The notes: generated from the letters alone by a model not told the origin. A stretch of DNA of 64,000 bases from Hyphomicrobiales bacterium (GCA_900470445.1 UCAU01000009.1:41437-105436), one strand, 5' to 3'. Shown: positions 49,701-61,771, counted from the first letter of the stretch. Numbers and translations: made by a program.

Positions 49701-50225
49701 GAGATCGACCAACCCGCCGCGCACCGCATATTCGCCCGATTCCCGCACGGTCGGCACGCGCAGATAGCCATTCCTGGCCGCCCAGCCGATCAGCTTTTCG
49801 CTTTCCACAATGCGACCGGATACAGCCGAAAACGACATGGTTTCCACCACATCGCGTGGCGGCACTTTCTGGATCAGCGCGTTGACCGCGGTCAGCACGA
49901 TGGCGCCCTTGGCCGCGCCCGAAGTCAGCGCCGCCAGCGTGTTCATCCGCGCGGCAATGGTGACATTGTTGGGCGACACCCGATCATAGGGCAGACAGTC
50001 CCAGGCCGGCAGCGTCAGGATGGTGTGGCCGGGCAGCATGGCGGTGATGATATCGGCCATGCGCTGCAACCGCCGCCCGTCGCGCGCCACGAAGACAATG
50101 CTCGCCGCATCGTCTGGCGCGGCGCTCAGCCGCTGTTCCACCAGGCGCAACAGCACCATGGGCTGCATGCCATCGGGCACATTGGAAATGGTACGCGTAG
50201 GCCGCAGCGGCACGACTTCATTCAT
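46737..50225 (-). CDS. mfd: Transcription-repair coupling factor Mfd
   Basis: Mfd removes RNA polymerase stalled at DNA damage and recruits UvrA. The 1162-residue protein has the UvrB-like N-terminal domains (about 1-340), the RNA-polymerase-interacting domain (about 480-560), and the RecG-like motor. In the motor, the Walker A stretch [17 protein letters not shown] is near 640 and [17 protein letters not shown] near 740; the usual translocation motif ([10 protein letters not shown]) is present and a C-terminal domain (about 1000-1150) ends it. Its ATG overlaps the sdhE stop. Divergent recG lies beyond sdhE. Confidence 0.96.
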   Translation of the reverse strand: MNEVVPLRPTRTISNVPDGMQPMVLLRLVEQRLSAAPDDAASIVFVARDGRRLQRMADIITAMLPGHTILTLPAWDCLPYDRVSPNNVTIAARMNTLAALTSGAAKGAIVLTAVNALIQKVPPRDVVETMSFSAVSGRIVESEKLIGWAARNGYLRVPTVRESGEYAVRGGLVDLFPASAEAPLRFDFFGSQLESIRSFDPDSQRTTGTLKRVDLTPMSEVVLNEETIRRFRQNYTATFGGNTVDDTLYASVSGGSRYSGTEHWLPFFYEHLDTLADYVGDAPFVFDEQAAEAYADRVTQVRDYYEAREAARLLPVVAGAGAPYKPVKPELLYAVDQHPYALAGASVIQLSQFLAPGTKASDDAGGHIAPSFAAERQATDTNLFQSVVDRLLAERRNGRRAVVACWSTGTRDRMVQVLKDHGLTNPRLAENWRDAETTSAATTSLVVLPLETGFETKDMLLLSEQDILGERILRPQRKKKASDALTEAASLNAGDLVVHVDHGIGRFLGLKVIEAGGAPHECVELQYAADTKLYLPVENIELLTRYGAEDANATLDKLGGVAWQAKKGRLKKRIREMAEQLIKIAAARLLTRADVVEINPGAYDEFAARFPYEETEDQMAAIEAVFDDVTSGRVMDRLVCGDVGFGKTEVALRAAFAVALSGKQVAVVVPTTLLARQHFKTFSERFAGLPVRVRHASRMVSAAELKATKEGLENGQVDIVVGTHALLSKTIKFRDLGLLIIDEEQHFGVGHKERLKELKANVHVLTLTATPIPRTLQMALTGVRDLSLLATPPVDRLAIRTFISPFDPLSIREALLREKYRGGQSFYVVPRIKDQHEIADFLKAQVPEVSFVVANGQMPPGELDDIMNAFYDNKFDVLVATTIVESGLDIPNANTLIVHRADHFGLAQLYQIRGRIGRAKARAYALFTVPADKKLTDTAERRLGVLQSLESLGAGFQLASHDLDIRGAGNLLGDEQSGHIREVGYELYQAMLEEAVANLKNGDEDYEDKNEWSPQISLGMPVMIPEHYVPDLQLRMQLYRRLGDLTDIRDIDAAGAELIDRFGPLPEEVEALLKVILVKALCRQANVEKVDAGPKGAVITLRNNEFPNPAALVRLVSDPANQVRIKPDQKLVFARNWPTPDARLKGAAAILSRMAKLAENAA

Positions 50226-50512
50226 TTGGACACGCGCGCCTTGTGCTCCGCGATCACCCGGTCGAGCAGCGCGATATCAACATTGTCCGGCGGCACTTCC
50301 TGGCCCATGACCCATTTGAGCAGATGGGGATCCTCTTCCGCCATCAGCGTCTCAAGCCGATCCAGCTCGGCCTCATCCATGCCCTCGGTATGCTCATCGG
50401 CAAATGGCCCCAATACGAGGTCCATTTCCCGCGTGCCGCGATGCCATGCCCGATAGCGGATTTTCTTGCGGCGCATAGCAATGTCTTCACCGGCTGCCAT
50501 TTGATGCGCCAT
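50222..50512 (-). CDS. sdhE: FAD assembly factor SdhE
   Basis: SdhE attaches FAD covalently to the flavoprotein subunit of succinate dehydrogenase. The 96-residue product holds the [20 protein letters not shown] segment (about residues 19-38) containing the RGxxE motif that contacts the flavoprotein, and a helical [18 protein letters not shown] end. An alternative start lies 12 codons inside. It is followed by mfd with a 4-bp overlap, a conserved alphaproteobacterial pairing. Confidence 0.94.
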   Translation of the reverse strand: MAHQMAAGEDIAMRRKKIRYRAWHRGTREMDLVLGPFADEHTEGMDEAELDRLETLMAEEDPHLLKWVMGQEVPPDNVDIALLDRVIAEHKARVSK

Positions 50513-50641
50513 GATTCCAACTTCCCGATTTGTTCCCCTCTGTTTACGCGGAATGAGCCGGCTTGTCAGCCATCAATGCCGGTGGGGTGACGGGCTTGCC
50601 GCCGAACGCTAGTTTCGGTCCGGAAAGAGGCAAATCGAATC

Positions 50642-52750
50642 GTGTCACGCCCCGAAAGCCTATCGCCGCTGTTCCGCTCGCTGCACTCCATCAAGGGCGT
50701 CGGCGACAAGCTGGCTGCGTTGTTGACGCGGTTTTTCGGCGCGCCCGAGGGGCAGGAAGCCATCGCCCTCGATATCCTGATGCATATGCCCAGTGGCGTC
50801 GTGGACCGGCGCCGTCAGGTCGGCATTGCCGAAGCCTATCTCAACCAGATCGTGACGCTGCGCCTGCATGTCGATCGCCACCAGCCACCACCACGTGGCA
50901 AGCTGCATGTGCCGCATCGCGTGTTTGCGCATGACGATACCGGCGATATTCAGCTGGTATTCTTCCGTGCCCAGGGCGGCTGGGTGGAAAAGGCGCTGCC
51001 CATTGGCGAAGAGCGCTTCGTTTCCGGGCAGATCGGCTTTTTCAACGGCGAAAAGCAGATCACCCACCCCGATTATGTGGTGGAACCGGCCCAGTTCGCC
51101 ACGCTCCCACTGGTCGAGCCGGTCTATCCGCTGACGCAGGGGCTGAGTTCCAAGGCGCTGGGCAAGCTGGTGCGGCAGGTCGTGGACAGCGTGCCGGAAC
51201 TGCCCGAGTGGATCGACGCGGAAACGCTAGCGAAGAACAGGTGGCCCAGTTTTGTCGAGGCTATGCGCTCGGTGCATCTGCCCGAGCAGCCTGCCGAGGC
51301 CGAGCTATGGGGGCCGGCCCGCATGCGGCTGGCCTATGACGAATATTTTGCCGGCCAACTCACCCTGCAATTGGTGCGCTCAACCATGACTGCCGCGCGC
51401 GGCATTGCCCGGGTGTTTACCGGCGAGATCACCGAGCAGGTGACTCATGCCCTGCCCTTCTCGCTGACCGAGGGGCAGCAGCAGGCGGTGAGCGAAATCC
51501 GCGCCGACCTCGCCTCGCCCGATCGTATGTCGCGGCTGCTGCAGGGCGATGTCGGCTCGGGCAAGACTGTGGTCGCGATGATGGCCATGGCGGCCGTAGC
51601 CGAGGGCGGCGCGCAATCGACGCTGATGGCGCCCACGGAAATTCTCGCCACCCAGCATTTCAAGACGCTCAAGCCGCTTTGCGACATGGCGGAGCTCGGC
51701 TGCGAATTGCTGACCGGTAGGATGCCTGCCGCCGAACGCCGCGCCATCCTCGGGCGCATTGCCAGCGGCGAGACCACTATTGTGGTGGGCACCCATGCCC
51801 TGTTCCAGAGCGGCGTCGAGTTCCACAATCTGGGCCTGACGGTCGTCGACGAACAACATCGCTTCGGTGTGCATCAGCGCCTGGCGCTCTCCGACAAGGG
51901 CCGCCACACCGATCTGCTGGTGATGACCGCGACACCCATTCCGCGCACCCTGGTCCTCACTCATTTCGGCGACATGGCGGTCAGCGTGTTGCGAGAAAAG
52001 CCGCGCGGACGCCAACCCATCGACACCGCCGTGCTGTCCATTGGCGACTATGGCCGCGTCATCGCCCGCCTGCAGGCGCGCCTCGCCGAAGGCGCCCAAG
52101 CCTTCTGGGTCTGCCCGCTGGTCGAAGAGAGCGAGCATCTCGACGTTGTCTCGGCCGAGGACCGCTTTGCCGAATTGCAGAAAGTGTTTGGCGATCAGGT
52201 CGCGCTGGTGCATGGCCGCATGAGCGCCTCTGCCAAGCAGGAGGTGATGCAGCGCTTTTCGGCCAATGAATTGAAGCTGCTCGTCGCCACCACGGTCATC
52301 GAAGTGGGCGTCGACGTGCCCAATGCCTCGATCATGATCATCGAACATGCCGAGCGCTTCGGCCTAGCCCAGCTCCACCAGTTGCGCGGCCGCGTCGGGC
52401 GCGGCTCGGTGCGCTCGGCCTGCCTCCTGCTCTACAAGGACCCGCTCAGCGAAACCGCCAAAGCCCGCCTCGACACGATCAAATCCACCGAAGACGGCTT
52501 CGAAATCGCCGAGCGCGACCTCGAACTCCGCGGCCAGGGCGATGTCCTCGGCACCAGACAATCCGGCATGCCCGGCTACCGCCTAGCGGTGGCGGATGTG
52601 CACCGCCACCTCATCGACTACGCCCATGACGACGCCAAGGCGCTATTGGCCCGCAATCCCGGCCTGACGGGTGCAGAAGGCGATGCGGCGCGGACGGCGC
52701 TTTACCTGTTCCGCAGGGACCTCGCGATCCCGCTCATCCGGGCAGGCTAA
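50642..52750 (+). CDS. recG: ATP-dependent DNA helicase RecG
   Basis: RecG remodels stalled replication forks and Holliday junctions. The 702-residue enzyme has the N-terminal wedge domain (about 1-250, with the OB-fold part VTLRLHVDRHQPPPRGKLHV near 75). The helicase motor follows: LLQGDVGSGKTVVAMM near 300 is Walker A, VVDEQHRFGVHQR near 400 is the DExH box, and QLRGRVGRGSVRSACLLLY near 580 is motif VI. It begins with GTG at 50642, divergent from sdhE-mfd. It meets glmS head-to-head with 3 bp between the stops. Confidence 0.95.
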   Translation: MSRPESLSPLFRSLHSIKGVGDKLAALLTRFFGAPEGQEAIALDILMHMPSGVVDRRRQVGIAEAYLNQIVTLRLHVDRHQPPPRGKLHVPHRVFAHDDTGDIQLVFFRAQGGWVEKALPIGEERFVSGQIGFFNGEKQITHPDYVVEPAQFATLPLVEPVYPLTQGLSSKALGKLVRQVVDSVPELPEWIDAETLAKNRWPSFVEAMRSVHLPEQPAEAELWGPARMRLAYDEYFAGQLTLQLVRSTMTAARGIARVFTGEITEQVTHALPFSLTEGQQQAVSEIRADLASPDRMSRLLQGDVGSGKTVVAMMAMAAVAEGGAQSTLMAPTEILATQHFKTLKPLCDMAELGCELLTGRMPAAERRAILGRIASGETTIVVGTHALFQSGVEFHNLGLTVVDEQHRFGVHQRLALSDKGRHTDLLVMTATPIPRTLVLTHFGDMAVSVLREKPRGRQPIDTAVLSIGDYGRVIARLQARLAEGAQAFWVCPLVEESEHLDVVSAEDRFAELQKVFGDQVALVHGRMSASAKQEVMQRFSANELKLLVATTVIEVGVDVPNASIMIIEHAERFGLAQLHQLRGRVGRGSVRSACLLLYKDPLSETAKARLDTIKSTEDGFEIAERDLELRGQGDVLGTRQSGMPGYRLAVADVHRHLIDYAHDDAKALLARNPGLTGAEGDAARTALYLFRRDLAIPLIRAG

Positions 52751-52753
52751 GCC

Positions 52754-54580
<1,827 letters not shown>

Positions 54581-54584
54581 GGTC

Positions 54585-55937
54585 TTATCCCTTCTTCGAC
54601 TGCTTCTTGGCCGCAGCCTTGGCGAAAATCTCTTTGGCACGGCCCGGCTTTACCGCCTGCCGCGCCCGGCCCAGCGCCAGGGCGTCAGCCTCGACATCCT
54701 CGGTGATCACGCTGCCGCTGGCGACCAGTGCTCCATCACCAATCGTCACCGGCGCAACCAGGGACGAATTGGAGCCGATAAAGGCATTGTCGCCGATAAT
54801 GGTCTGATACTTGTTGTAACCATCATAGTTCACGGTGATGACACCAGCCCCGATATTCACCTCGGCGCCGATAGTCGCATCCCCGATATAGCTCAAATGG
54901 CTGATCTTGGCGCCCTTGCCGATCTTGGCCTTCTTGACCTCGACGAAATTGCCGACCTTTACGTCCTCGCCCAGATCGGCTTCCGGCCGCAGCCGGGCAA
55001 AGGGGCCAACCGAGGCATTGCGGCCGATATGGGCGCCTTCGATATGGCTGAAAGCATGGATCACCGCACCCTGCTCGATCACTACGCCAGGGCCGAACAC
55101 CACATTGGGCTCGATCGTCACGTCGCTGGCAATTTCGGTGTCGTAGGAAAACCAGACGCTTTTGGGGTCCTTGAGAGTCACGCCGGCCTTCATGAAGTCC
55201 TCGCGCCGCACGTCCTGGAACAGGCCCTCGGCTCGCGCCAGCTGGCTGCGATCATTGACGCCCATGACGTCATTTTCCGGGGCAATGCCGTAGCCGACCT
55301 TCTTGCCGGCAGCATTGGCCAGTTCGACCAGGTCCCCGAGATAGTATTCGCTCTGAGCGTTATTGTTCTCGACCTTGTCGATCAGGTCGCGAAACACCTC
55401 GGCGCGGAACGCCAGAATGCAGGCATTGCACAGCCGGATGCGCCGCTCTTCCTCGCTCGCATCCTTATGTTCGCGGATCGCCAGTAGCGTTTCACCATCG
55501 GTGATGAAGCGGCCATAGCCGGTCGGGTCCTTCGGCTCGAACCCCAGAATCGCGACATCGAGCCCGGCATCAAGCCGGTCCAGCACGACGCGGAAATTGC
55601 TGCCGCGCAGCAGCGGGTGATCGCCATAAACCACCGCAATATAGCCCTTGGCAGTCTCAAACGCCGTGCGGGCCATGGAAGCAGCGTGCGCCGTGCCTTT
55701 GGCAATGGTCTGCTCGAAATGCTCAATCGCCGGGTCCATGGCCGACACCGCCTTGCGGATCTGCTCATGCCGCGGGCCGGTCACCAATGCGATCTTGCTC
55801 GAACCGGCTTCGCGCGCTGCCCGCGCCACATGCCCGACGATCGGCATGCCCCCGACGGGGTGCAAAACCTTGGGCGTTGTCGATCGCATGCGGGTGCCTT
55901 CGCCCGCGGCAAGAATGATCGACAGCAATTCAGTCAT
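54585..55937 (-). CDS. glmU: Bifunctional UDP-GlcNAc pyrophosphorylase/acetyltransferase GlmU
   Basis: GlmU acetylates glucosamine-1-phosphate and then couples it to UTP to form UDP-GlcNAc. The 450-residue protein has the N-terminal nucleotidyltransferase (LSIILAAGEGTRMRS, residues 5-19; VVYGDHPLLRG near 100). A left-handed beta helix with hexapeptide repeats follows (from about 250: VTIEPNVVFGPGVVIEQ, GDNAFIGSNSSLVAPVTIG), ending in a basic tail. It lies upstream of glmS in the same unit, so substrate supply for cell wall and lipid A is coordinated. Confidence 0.96.
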   Translation of the reverse strand: MTELLSIILAAGEGTRMRSTTPKVLHPVGGMPIVGHVARAAREAGSSKIALVTGPRHEQIRKAVSAMDPAIEHFEQTIAKGTAHAASMARTAFETAKGYIAVVYGDHPLLRGSNFRVVLDRLDAGLDVAILGFEPKDPTGYGRFITDGETLLAIREHKDASEEERRIRLCNACILAFRAEVFRDLIDKVENNNAQSEYYLGDLVELANAAGKKVGYGIAPENDVMGVNDRSQLARAEGLFQDVRREDFMKAGVTLKDPKSVWFSYDTEIASDVTIEPNVVFGPGVVIEQGAVIHAFSHIEGAHIGRNASVGPFARLRPEADLGEDVKVGNFVEVKKAKIGKGAKISHLSYIGDATIGAEVNIGAGVITVNYDGYNKYQTIIGDNAFIGSNSSLVAPVTIGDGALVASGSVITEDVEADALALGRARQAVKPGRAKEIFAKAAAKKQSKKG

Positions 55938-56047
55938 GAAGCGTTCTCCGAGGCACGATCTTCTCGTCGCCGATTTTCACAAATTTATGGCACGCAAGAG
56001 TTGGCGAACCGATAACAGGGGCGGCATTGTAATATTCGACGCAAGAC

Positions 56048-56857
56048 TTGATTCGACTGCGTCGCGGGGTGGCGGCATTGGCTAACGCATCGGAACAATT
56101 CCGGCAATCGGATGTCACCACTTGGGGACTTGTGGCGCTGATGATTGGTGGCGTCGCCGTGTTCAGCGCCAATGTGTCGGCGATCATCCCGCCCAGCCTG
56201 CTGGCAGGCCTGCACAAGACTCGCATTGAGGGCGCTTCGGTCGAGCAATTGCGCAGCGATGTGGCTCAATTGCGCAGCGAAACCCTGCGCCTCAAAACTG
56301 AAAACGCCACCCTGCTGACCCGGTTTTCTCTACAGGAGCAATCGGGCGGCGAGGTGACGCGCCGCGTTGGCGCGCTCGAAGTCAGCATTCCCCGCCTGCT
56401 CGAGGCTGTGCCCGATAGTGCCAATATCGACCGCAGCACGCTGACTTCATCCATTGGCGATGGCGAAGCCGTGGTCTTGCCGGCCGAGGGCGGCTCGGTC
56501 AAAGTCAGCCAGCAGCCCATGCCTCAGGCCTTGCCGCCCGTCGAACAGGCTCTGCCTGACCCGATCGAAACCGCTGGCATCGATAGCCAACCGGCCATAG
56601 CCTTCGGCATTGCGCTAGGCGCCGAAATCGCCGCTGGTGACGCAAACCTGGCCTGGAACGACATCTCCAGCAAGGTCGGCCCGCTCCTCCTCGGCCTCGC
56701 ACCGCGTCTGGCGGATCAATTGGACAGCGACGAAAAGCGCCTGGTTGTGGGCCCGATAGCCGATATTTCCGCGGCCCGGGCGCTGTGTACAAGGTTGGAA
56801 ACCGTATCGATTTCGTGCACGCCGATGCCGTTTACCGGTTCACCTCTCCCCAACTGA
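56048..56857 (+). CDS. Membrane-anchored protein with coiled coil and SPOR-like C-terminus
   Basis: The 269-residue product begins at TTG (56048; a GTG seven codons later is an alternative). A membrane segment at about residues 24-46 (WGLVALMIGGVAVFSANV) is followed by a coiled coil (RIEGASVEQLRSDVAQLRSE, about 60-95). The middle region is disordered, and the C-terminal third includes LVVGPIADISAARALCTRL near 235. That last segment resembles the second half of a SPOR domain, which binds peptidoglycan denuded of stem peptides. Such a protein would sit in the inner membrane facing the periplasm, possibly in division or wall remodelling. I do not recognise a named family. Confidence 0.6.
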   Translation: MIRLRRGVAALANASEQFRQSDVTTWGLVALMIGGVAVFSANVSAIIPPSLLAGLHKTRIEGASVEQLRSDVAQLRSETLRLKTENATLLTRFSLQEQSGGEVTRRVGALEVSIPRLLEAVPDSANIDRSTLTSSIGDGEAVVLPAEGGSVKVSQQPMPQALPPVEQALPDPIETAGIDSQPAIAFGIALGAEIAAGDANLAWNDISSKVGPLLLGLAPRLADQLDSDEKRLVVGPIADISAARALCTRLETVSISCTPMPFTGSPLPN

Positions 56858-56944
56858 GGCAGCAAGTGGCGCAATTGCGGTTGACAGCGGAAGTTGTCTG
56901 GCTATGTTCCGCCGCAGCGCCGATGGCGTTGGCCGTTTCGGTCT

Positions 56945-57019
56945 GTGCCGGTAGCTCAGTGGTAGAGCATTCGACTTTTAATCGAATGGTCGAGGGTTCG
57001 ACCCCCTCCCGGCATACCA
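56945..57019 (+). tRNA. tRNA-Lys (anticodon TTT)
   Basis: Bases 56945-57019 fold as a standard tRNA. The acceptor stem is GTGCCGG with CCGGCAT, the first pair being G-U. The D arm is GCTC..GAGC, the anticodon stem TTCGA/TCGAA with loop CTTTTAA, and the T arm GAGGG-TTCGACC-CCCTC. A discriminator A and encoded CCA complete the 3' end. The anticodon TTT decodes lysine AAA/AAG. It lies in the gap between the SPOR-like gene and a small membrane-protein gene. Confidence 0.95.
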
Positions 57020-57043
57020 TCTCCCCTCTTCATCATCCGGATC

Positions 57044-57577
57044 GTGCCCGTGTCGCAAGGTAGTCTCGATCTACTCAAGGTGCTGGCCGTGACTGCGCTG
57101 ACCTTCGCGGTCGGCACGCTGGTGATGCTCTATGTCATCCTGCTGCTGGCCCAGTATGGCGCCAACTTGCCGATGGTCGGCTCGCTGCCCCTGCGCGCGC
57201 CGCCCGAGATCGTGCCGCTGCTGGCCGACAATCGCCTGTTCACGACCTTGGCTGCCGTGCATGTCACCGCGACCGGGCTGGCCTTGCTCCTCACCAGCAA
57301 CACCATCGACATGGCGCTGCTGATCGTCTCCAAGGCCGTGACCGTGGTGATCACCGCGCTGCTGGGCTTTGTCGGCGGCCACATGGCCTATCTGCAGCTC
57401 ACCGAAGGCACGGCCTTCGCGCTGTCGCCACTGACGCCGGTCCTGATCGTGCTGGTCGGCTTCTGGGTGCTGTCCACCCTGCTCAGCGTGCCCACCCTGC
57501 GCCAATTGGGCAATTTGCGCTTTCTGATCGCCATCGCACTGGTGCTGCTCGGGCCGATGGTGCTGGTAGCGCTTTAG
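57044..57577 (+). CDS. Hypothetical multi-pass membrane protein, 177 aa
   Basis: The product has about five hydrophobic segments, including an N-terminal one (LLKVLAVTALTFAVGTLVML) and a C-terminal pair (TPVLIVLVGFWVLSTLLS and LRFLIAIALVLLGPMVLVA). The start is a GTG at 57044, 24 bases after tRNA-Lys; a GTG two codons later is possible. It contains no recognisable catalytic motif. It is convergent with map, the stops being 2 bp apart. Confidence 0.6.
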   Translation: MPVSQGSLDLLKVLAVTALTFAVGTLVMLYVILLLAQYGANLPMVGSLPLRAPPEIVPLLADNRLFTTLAAVHVTATGLALLLTSNTIDMALLIVSKAVTVVITALLGFVGGHMAYLQLTEGTAFALSPLTPVLIVLVGFWVLSTLLSVPTLRQLGNLRFLIAIALVLLGPMVLVAL

Positions 57578-57579
57578 GC

Positions 57580-58335
57580 CTAAGCCGCCAGCGTCACCAC
57601 CACAGCACCGCGCGGCGTCGCCACAACGGTATGCTCATATTGCACGCAGGGCGCCGATGGCGTGCTGACCAGCGTCCATTCGTCATCGCCCGACTTCTGA
57701 TCGGCCATCTTGCCGCCCAGCGACAGGAAGGGCTCGATGGTGAAGACCAGGCCATTATTCATGCGGCGGCGCTCGGTCTTGTCGGGCCAGGTGGCGATCT
57801 CACCGGGCTCGTCATGCAAGCTGTCGCCCACGCCGTGGCTGGCGAGATTGCGGATCAGCGTATAGCCGCCCTTCTTGGCGAATTTGCCGATGGCGTCGCC
57901 AATATCGGCCAGCGGTGCACCCGCCTTGACGGCGCGGATGCCGGTCCACATGGCCTTCTTGCCATCGCGGCACAGCGCGTCGAGCCGCTTGTCGCCAATG
58001 CCCAGCACAAAGGACGCGCCGGTATCGGCGAAGACGCCGTCCTTTTCGGCAGAGACGTCGATATTGACCAGATCGCCTTCGCGCAGCACCCGATCGCCGG
58101 GAATGCCGTGGGCGATTTCCTCGTTGACCGAAATGCAGGTGGCGCCGGGGAAATCATAGGTGATCATCGGGGCCGAGCGCGCACCATGCTCGGCCAGCAG
58201 CTTTGCGCCGAATTCGTCGAGCTCAGCCGTGGTCATGCCCGGACGCATGGCCGCAGCCATGGCGTCGCGAGTGATGGCGCAGATGCGGCCGATGGCCTTG
58301 AGCCGTTCAAGCTGTTCTTCGGTGGTGATCGTCAA
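57580..58335 (-). CDS. map: Type I methionine aminopeptidase
   Basis: Map trims the initiator methionine from new proteins. The 251-residue enzyme shows the metal-ligand pattern of type I enzymes: the two aspartates in VNIDVSAEKDGVFADTGAS (about residues 90-108), the histidine in NLASHGVGDSLHDEPG near 163, and glutamates in FTIEPFLS near 198 and VQYEHTV near 232. The start is an ATG 4 bp after the pgi stop, so the gene forms the end of the tgt-pgi-map unit. Confidence 0.95.
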   Translation of the reverse strand: MTITTEEQLERLKAIGRICAITRDAMAAAMRPGMTTAELDEFGAKLLAEHGARSAPMITYDFPGATCISVNEEIAHGIPGDRVLREGDLVNIDVSAEKDGVFADTGASFVLGIGDKRLDALCRDGKKAMWTGIRAVKAGAPLADIGDAIGKFAKKGGYTLIRNLASHGVGDSLHDEPGEIATWPDKTERRRMNNGLVFTIEPFLSLGGKMADQKSGDDEWTLVSTPSAPCVQYEHTVVATPRGAVVVTLAA

Positions 58336-58339
58336 GCGT

Positions 58340-59980
58340 CTAGCCCTTGTTGGCGAGATAATAGGCTAGCAGGCCCTGGGTGGAGCTGTCATGCCCCTCC
58401 CCGCTTTCCTTTCCTTCGACCTTGGGCAGCAGCGCCTTGGCCAATTGCTTGCCCAGTTCCACGCCCCATTGGTCATAGGAATTGACGTTCCAGATGACGC
58501 CCTGGGTGAACACCTTGTGCTCATAAAGCGCGACCAGCGAGCCCAGTGTTTCCGGCGTAAGCTGCTGATAGAACAGGGTATTGGACGGACGATTGCCGGG
58601 GAATACCTTGTGCGGAGCCAGTTCCTTGATCGCAGCCTTGTCGAGGCCCTGGGCCTTGAGTTCGGCGACGACCTCTTCCTCTGTCTTGCCCAGCATCAGC
58701 GCTTCGGACTGGGCCAGAACATTGGCAACCAGCTTGTCGTGATGCGGCGGCAGCGATTCATGCGGCCGGGCGGCGATCAGGAAATCGGCCGGAATAACGT
58801 CGGTGCCCTGATGGATCAGCTGGTAGAAAGCGTGCTGCCCATTGGTGCCCGGCTCGCCCCAGACGATGGGGCCGGTGGACCAGGCGACGGGCTTGCCAGC
58901 CAGCGTCACCGACTTGCCATTCGATTCCATATCCTGCTGCTGCAGATAGGCGGCAAAGCGGGACAAGCGCTGGTCATAGGGCAGCACGGCATGGGTCGAG
59001 AAGCCCCAGACATTGCGGTACCAGACGCCCAGCAGGCCCATGATCACCGGCAGGTTTTCCTCCAGCGGGGTGCTGAGGAAGTGGCGATCCATGGCGTCGG
59101 CGCCCTTGAGGAAGGCGGCGAAATTGTCGTAGCCGACGGCCAGGGCAATCGGCAGGCCAATGGCCGACCAGACCGAATAGCGGCCGCCGACCCAATCCCA
59201 AAAACCGAAAATGCGGTCTTCGCGGATGCCGAATTTCTGGCAGGCGGGGATGTTGGTGGAGACGGCGGCGAAGTGATCGGCCACCGCAGCATCACCCAGC
59301 GCGTCGGCGATCCACTTGCGGGCCGAACCCGCATTGGTCATCGTCTCGTCGGTGGTAAAGGTCTTTGAGGCGACGATAAACAGCGTCTTCTTGGGGTCGA
59401 GGCGCTTGAGAATATCGTGGATATGGGCGCCATCGACATTGGACACGTAATGGGCGCGCAGGTCGGCGCGGGTATAGGGCTCGAGTGCCAGCGTCACCAT
59501 GGCCGGCCCGAGGTCCGAGCCGCCAATGCCGATATTGACGATATCGGTGAACTGCTCGCCGGTCTGGCCGCGGATTTCGCCATTGCGGACAGCGTTGCTG
59601 AAGCTCTCGACATGGGCCAGCACGGCGCGGATATCGGGCATGACATCCTTGCCATCCACCGGCACCGGATGATCGCCCTGATAGCGCAAGGCCATATGCA
59701 TCACCGCGCGATCCTCGGTGATGTTGATATGTTCGCCTTCGCACATCTCGTCGCGGCGTTCTTCCACCCCGGCAGCGCGGGCCAGATCGAACAAAGCGGC
59801 CATGACGTCTTCGTCGATGCGGTTCTTGGAATAGTCCAGCAAGATGCCGGCGCCGCTAGCCGAATAGCGCTTGAACCGGTTGGGATCGACCGCGAACTGC
59901 ACGCGCATGGGCTGGTCAGCCAGGCGCTTCTTGAGCTTGCCAAGGGCTTCGAAGCCCGCTTTGCGCCCGGATTTCGCCAT
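58340..59980 (-). CDS. pgi: Glucose-6-phosphate isomerase
   Basis: Pgi interconverts glucose-6-phosphate and fructose-6-phosphate, which links the glycolytic and pentose-phosphate routes and feeds GlmS. The 546-residue protein has the family motifs [13 protein letters not shown] (about 150-162), [13 protein letters not shown] near 208 and [12 protein letters not shown] near 268 (carrying the conserved phosphate-binding part). A C-terminal [12 protein letters not shown] helix holds the catalytic lysine. AAAAAGGG precedes the ATG. The gene is 24 bp after tgt and 4 bp before map. Confidence 0.96.
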   Translation of the reverse strand: MAKSGRKAGFEALGKLKKRLADQPMRVQFAVDPNRFKRYSASGAGILLDYSKNRIDEDVMAALFDLARAAGVEERRDEMCEGEHINITEDRAVMHMALRYQGDHPVPVDGKDVMPDIRAVLAHVESFSNAVRNGEIRGQTGEQFTDIVNIGIGGSDLGPAMVTLALEPYTRADLRAHYVSNVDGAHIHDILKRLDPKKTLFIVASKTFTTDETMTNAGSARKWIADALGDAAVADHFAAVSTNIPACQKFGIREDRIFGFWDWVGGRYSVWSAIGLPIALAVGYDNFAAFLKGADAMDRHFLSTPLEENLPVIMGLLGVWYRNVWGFSTHAVLPYDQRLSRFAAYLQQQDMESNGKSVTLAGKPVAWSTGPIVWGEPGTNGQHAFYQLIHQGTDVIPADFLIAARPHESLPPHHDKLVANVLAQSEALMLGKTEEEVVAELKAQGLDKAAIKELAPHKVFPGNRPSNTLFYQQLTPETLGSLVALYEHKVFTQGVIWNVNSYDQWGVELGKQLAKALLPKVEGKESGEGHDSSTQGLLAYYLANKG

Positions 59981-60004
59981 GACGTTGAACCCTTTTTCTG
60001 AACG

Positions 60005-61132
60005 TTAAAGAACCGGCAGGTCGCCGGCGGCCCATGCCGCCCGCGTTTCCGCCGCAAAATCGGTAAACCGGCCTGCCTCGATTGCCCCCCGGCAGCCCTG
60101 AACCAGCTCTTGATAATAGTGCAGGTTGATCTGGGAAAGGACCATCGCGCCCAAAATCTCTTCAGTCTTAACAAGGTGATGGAGATAGGCGCGCGAAAAG
60201 CGGCGGCAATTTGGATTGGGTGATGCCTCGTCGATCGGACGATGATCATCCTTATGCCGGGCGTTTTTCAGATTGATGACGCCGAAGCGGGTATAGACGT
60301 GGCCGTGGCGCCCGGCCCGTGTGGGGTGGACGCAATCGAACATGTCGATCCCCCGGCCAATGGCGCCCAGAATGTCGTCGGGCTTGCCGACGCCCATGAG
60401 GTAGCGCGGGCGATCGGTCGGCAGTTCGGGCGTAATATCCTCAAGCACGCGGAACATCACTTCCTGCGGTTCGCCCACAGCAAGGCCACCCACGGCATAA
60501 CCGTCAAAGCCGATGGATTTGAGCCCCTGCGCCGAACGGGCGCGCAGCTCGGCGTCGTCCCCGCCCTGCACGATGCCGAACAGGGCGCGATTGAGCTGGT
60601 TGTTGAACGCGGTCTTGGAGCGATCGGCCCAGCGAAGCGACAGCTCCATGGCGCGCTCGATTTCCTTGCGCTCGGCGGGCAGCGCAATGCATTCGTCGAG
60701 CTGCATGATGATGTCGCTATCGAGCAGGGTCTGGATTTCGATGGAGCGCTCGGGCGTCAACTCGTGCGAGGAGCCATCGATATGCGACTTGAAGGTCACG
60801 CCGCGCTCGGTGAGCTTGCGCAACTGCGCCAGCGACATAACCTGGAAGCCGCCGCTATCGGTGAGAATGGGGCGCTCCCAATCCATGAAAGTGTGCAGGC
60901 CACCCAGCGAGGCGACGCGCTCGGCGCCGGGGCGCAGCATCAGGTGATAGGTATTGCCCAGCAGGATATCGGCGCCGGTGGCGCGGACCTGTTCGGGATA
61001 CATGGCCTTGACAGTGCCGGCGGTGCCTACGGGCATGAAGGCGGGCGTCTGGATATCGCCGCGCGGCATGTCGATACGGCCGCGTCGGGCCATGCCGTCG
61101 GTGGCGGAAAGGGTGAAAGTGACTTGTTTCAT
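60005..61132 (-). CDS. tgt: Queuine tRNA-ribosyltransferase (Tgt) without the zinc site
   Basis: Tgt exchanges guanine-34 for preQ1 in GUN-anticodon tRNAs. The ATG at 61132 gives 375 residues with a normal TIM-barrel core: the [15 protein letters not shown] start, [14 protein letters not shown] near 95, [20 protein letters not shown] near 245, and FDCVHPTR with the nucleophile aspartate near 270. The zinc site of the family, C-x-C-x2-C-x25-H, aligns here with S, N, C (residue 309) and I, so three of four ligands are missing, although the surrounding [12 protein letters not shown] helix is intact. The upstream frame before 61132 overlaps non-coding DNA. It heads the tgt-pgi-map unit. Confidence 0.93.
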   Translation of the reverse strand: MKQVTFTLSATDGMARRGRIDMPRGDIQTPAFMPVGTAGTVKAMYPEQVRATGADILLGNTYHLMLRPGAERVASLGGLHTFMDWERPILTDSGGFQVMSLAQLRKLTERGVTFKSHIDGSSHELTPERSIEIQTLLDSDIIMQLDECIALPAERKEIERAMELSLRWADRSKTAFNNQLNRALFGIVQGGDDAELRARSAQGLKSIGFDGYAVGGLAVGEPQEVMFRVLEDITPELPTDRPRYLMGVGKPDDILGAIGRGIDMFDCVHPTRAGRHGHVYTRFGVINLKNARHKDDHRPIDEASPNPNCRRFSRAYLHHLVKTEEILGAMVLSQINLHYYQELVQGCRGAIEAGRFTDFAAETRAAWAAGDLPVL

Positions 61133-61278
61133 GGGCGCAGGTTCTAGACAATTGCCGGGCGCGCGACAATGCATCTCGATCAGGCAGAAAAAAACTACGG
61201 ATTCGCAAACTTCTGCCAAAGGTTTGATGGCGCGGTGGCGTCTAACGATTATGTCCAACTCGATTTCCCGGTGACCTG

Positions 61279-61728
61279 ATGATCCGACTACCTGTTCTCG
61301 CTGCAACTCTGGCCCTGCTTGCTGGCCCCGCCTTTGCCCAGGATACCGGCCCGCTGGGCGACAAGGTCGGGCAATTTGTCGGCTCCGGCGAAGGCGAGTT
61401 GAGCGCCGAAATCACCCATTTGCAGAACGACGTCTACGCCATCTCGATCACTACGACCGTGCCGATGGAAAATGACATCCCTGGTTGCGGTGGTGGCATC
61501 AACGGCGAAATGATCATGGATGAGACAGGCGGCAATTTCTTCGTCGAGAACGAGGATTACGAAGCCAATTCGACCAGCCCGCTGACCAATGAGCGCTATT
61601 GCGAAATCGGCGTCAATTTCGACGAAGACGGCTTCCTCAACCTCGAGGAACGCAGCGGCTGCATCTCCTACCACGGCGCATCCTGCGGCTTTTCCGGCCA
61701 GTTGATCAGCGTTAACGCGATAAACTAG
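61279..61728 (+). CDS. Hypothetical secreted protein, 149 aa
   Basis: The protein has a signal peptide ([20 protein letters not shown], cleavage before QDTG). The rest is acidic and carries four cysteines (IPGCGGG near 73, RYCEIG near 108, SGCISY near 128, ASCGF near 136) that may form two disulfides. No membrane helix follows. It lies divergent from tgt across a 146-bp gap. I do not recognise a family; a periplasmic or outer-membrane-associated role is likely. Confidence 0.65.
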   Translation: MIRLPVLAATLALLAGPAFAQDTGPLGDKVGQFVGSGEGELSAEITHLQNDVYAISITTTVPMENDIPGCGGGINGEMIMDETGGNFFVENEDYEANSTSPLTNERYCEIGVNFDEDGFLNLEERSGCISYHGASCGFSGQLISVNAIN

Positions 61729-61771
61729 GCTCACGCCAGAGGCGGGGCGTCTGGCCAAGGAGCACATCACG

